A stretch of 64,000 bases of DNA, taken from contig JAJZEB010000002.1 in NCBI GenBank assembly GCA_021805805.1, positions 1 through 64,000 of the forward strand, read 5' to 3'. The stretch comes from Pseudomonadota bacterium (GTDB taxonomy: Bacteria; Pseudomonadota; Gammaproteobacteria; Burkholderiales; Burkholderiaceae_C). Of this stretch, positions 63,381 through 64,000 are shown one piece after another. Position numbers and translations under genes: made by a program. Positions within the stretch are counted from its first letter, which is position 1. Each line of letters opens with the position of its first letter. Below the pieces are notes generated by a model. That model was given only the letters and a program-made list of their open reading frames with translations. It had not been told where the DNA came from and ran no database searches.

Positions 63381-64000
63381 ATGGAAAATGAGATCCTGCT
63401 CGGCCTGGCGCCGCTGTTCCTCGGCTTCATCGCGCTGGAAGCGTGGTACCTGCGCCGCAGGCGAGTGCGCAGCTACAGCTGGGCCGATGTGGTCTCCAAC
63501 GCGACCCTGGCACTGATGCAGCAGGCCGGTGCGCTGCTCGTCGCGGCGCCGCTGCTTTGGCTGATGCAGCGCGTGCATGCCCATCGCCTGTTCGATTTTC
63601 CACCCGGCTGGGCCAGCATTGCGCTGCTGGTGGTCGCACAAGACCTGGCGTACTACTGGCAGCACCGGGCGAACCACCGCATCCGCTGGATGTGGGCGTC
63701 GCACGTGACGCACCATTCGTCGCCAAGACTGAACCTGTCGACAGCATTCCGCCAGAGCCTGACCTATCCGTTGTCGGGCGTGTGGCTGTTCAGCCTGCCG
63801 CTGGTCTGGCTGGGATTCACTCCGGCCCAGGTCATCACCATGGGGGCACTGAACCTGGCGTACCAGTTCTTCGTCCACACCGAGGTCGTCGGCAAGCTCG
63901 GCTGGCTCGAGTCGGTGATGAACACACCGTCGCACCACCGCGTGCATCATGCCTGCAATGCCGGTTATCTGGACCGCAACTACGCTGGCATCTTCATCGT
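63381..64000 (+). CDS. Sterol desaturase/fatty acid hydroxylase family protein (partial)
   Basis: The first 206 residues are visible; the gene continues past the right edge. The four His clusters of membrane di-iron hydroxylases are present: H95-RAN-H99, H108-VT-H111-H112 and H185-H186-RV-H189-H190. Hydrophobic helices lie at about 5-23, 40-62, 77-92 and 130-165. Bacterial members hydroxylate lipids such as carotenoids, fatty acids or alkylglycerols; the substrate here is unknown. It is preceded after 11 bases by an SRPBCC-fold gene, so a lipid-processing pair is plausible. Confidence 0.87.
   Translation, partial: MENEILLGLAPLFLGFIALEAWYLRRRRVRSYSWADVVSNATLALMQQAGALLVAAPLLWLMQRVHAHRLFDFPPGWASIALLVVAQDLAYYWQHRANHRIRWMWASHVTHHSSPRLNLSTAFRQSLTYPLSGVWLFSLPLVWLGFTPAQVITMGALNLAYQFFVHTEVVGKLGWLESVMNTPSHHRVHHACNAGYLDRNYAGIFI

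Overview
The window is about 64 kb of very GC-rich, densely packed bacterial chromosome, most likely from a member of the Burkholderiales (Betaproteobacteria). The support is gene order: pyrG-kdsA-eno-ftsB; gloB/methyltransferase/rnhA/dnaQ next to a tRNA-Val; hemF-nadD-rsfS-rlmH; ftsY next to an rpoH that carries a CIRCE element; and gpsA-secB-grxC-rhodanese-gpmA-ctpA-thiF. Lipid A palmitoylation (PagP), a MdtABC-type RND pump with an outer-membrane factor, and two good sigma-54 promoters confirm a Gram-negative proteobacterium. No genus can be named from the sequence alone.

Layout. (1) 1-1044: an AT-richer, gene-poor edge with a truncated membrane-protein gene, one doubtful small reading frame and a probable tyrosine-recombinase scar abutting mutS. 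(2) 1.0-14.5 kb: housekeeping genes (mutS, hydrolase, pyrG, kdsA, eno, ftsB, hslO, gamma-carbonic anhydrase, the N-degron transferases aat and bpt), then pagP, an IclR regulator and a PBP7-type peptidase with a His/Arg-rich linker. (3) 14.6-21.2 kb: an acetoin-dehydrogenase (aco) island. acoR and acoX are divergent around a sigma-54 promoter with an array of GTCGAC palindromes. A converging operon, acoA-acoB-lipoyl carrier-lipoate ligase, has its own sigma-54 promoter and a long palindrome. (4) 21.2-33.7 kb: a small unknown gene, tRNA-Val(CAC) with a clear terminator, dnaQ, rnhA, a methyltransferase and gloB sharing one ATGCAT start, mltD, hemF, nadD, rsfS, rlmH, an ABC-F protein, maf, rng and a secreted SCP2-like protein. 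(5) 33.8-43.6 kb: rpoH, ftsY, rsmD, coaD, ferredoxin, pth, gpsA, secB, grxC, rhodanese, gpmA, ctpA and a ThiF/MoeB-type adenylyltransferase. (6) 43.6-64 kb: more accessory content. It holds an SDR; a LysR regulator divergent from mmsA and a GMC dehydrogenase (probable 3-hydroxypropionate or related semialdehyde catabolism); a cation diffusion facilitator; a hexose-6-phosphate mutarotase; an MFS exporter; the mdtABC-outer membrane factor operon; a D-lactate/glycolate-type FAD oxidase; an SRPBCC protein; and a truncated sterol-desaturase-family gene.

The most unusual unit is the aco island. The two E1 subunits are followed by a free-standing 85-residue lipoyl domain and a lipoate ligase, where an E2 acyltransferase and usually an E3 would be expected. 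All four genes overlap or nearly touch. Several genes (rsfS, mltD, pth, lplA) end in C-terminal tails built from in-frame tandem DNA repeats. Neighbouring genes often overlap by four bases (GTGA, ATGA or TTGA), which suggests extensive translational coupling.
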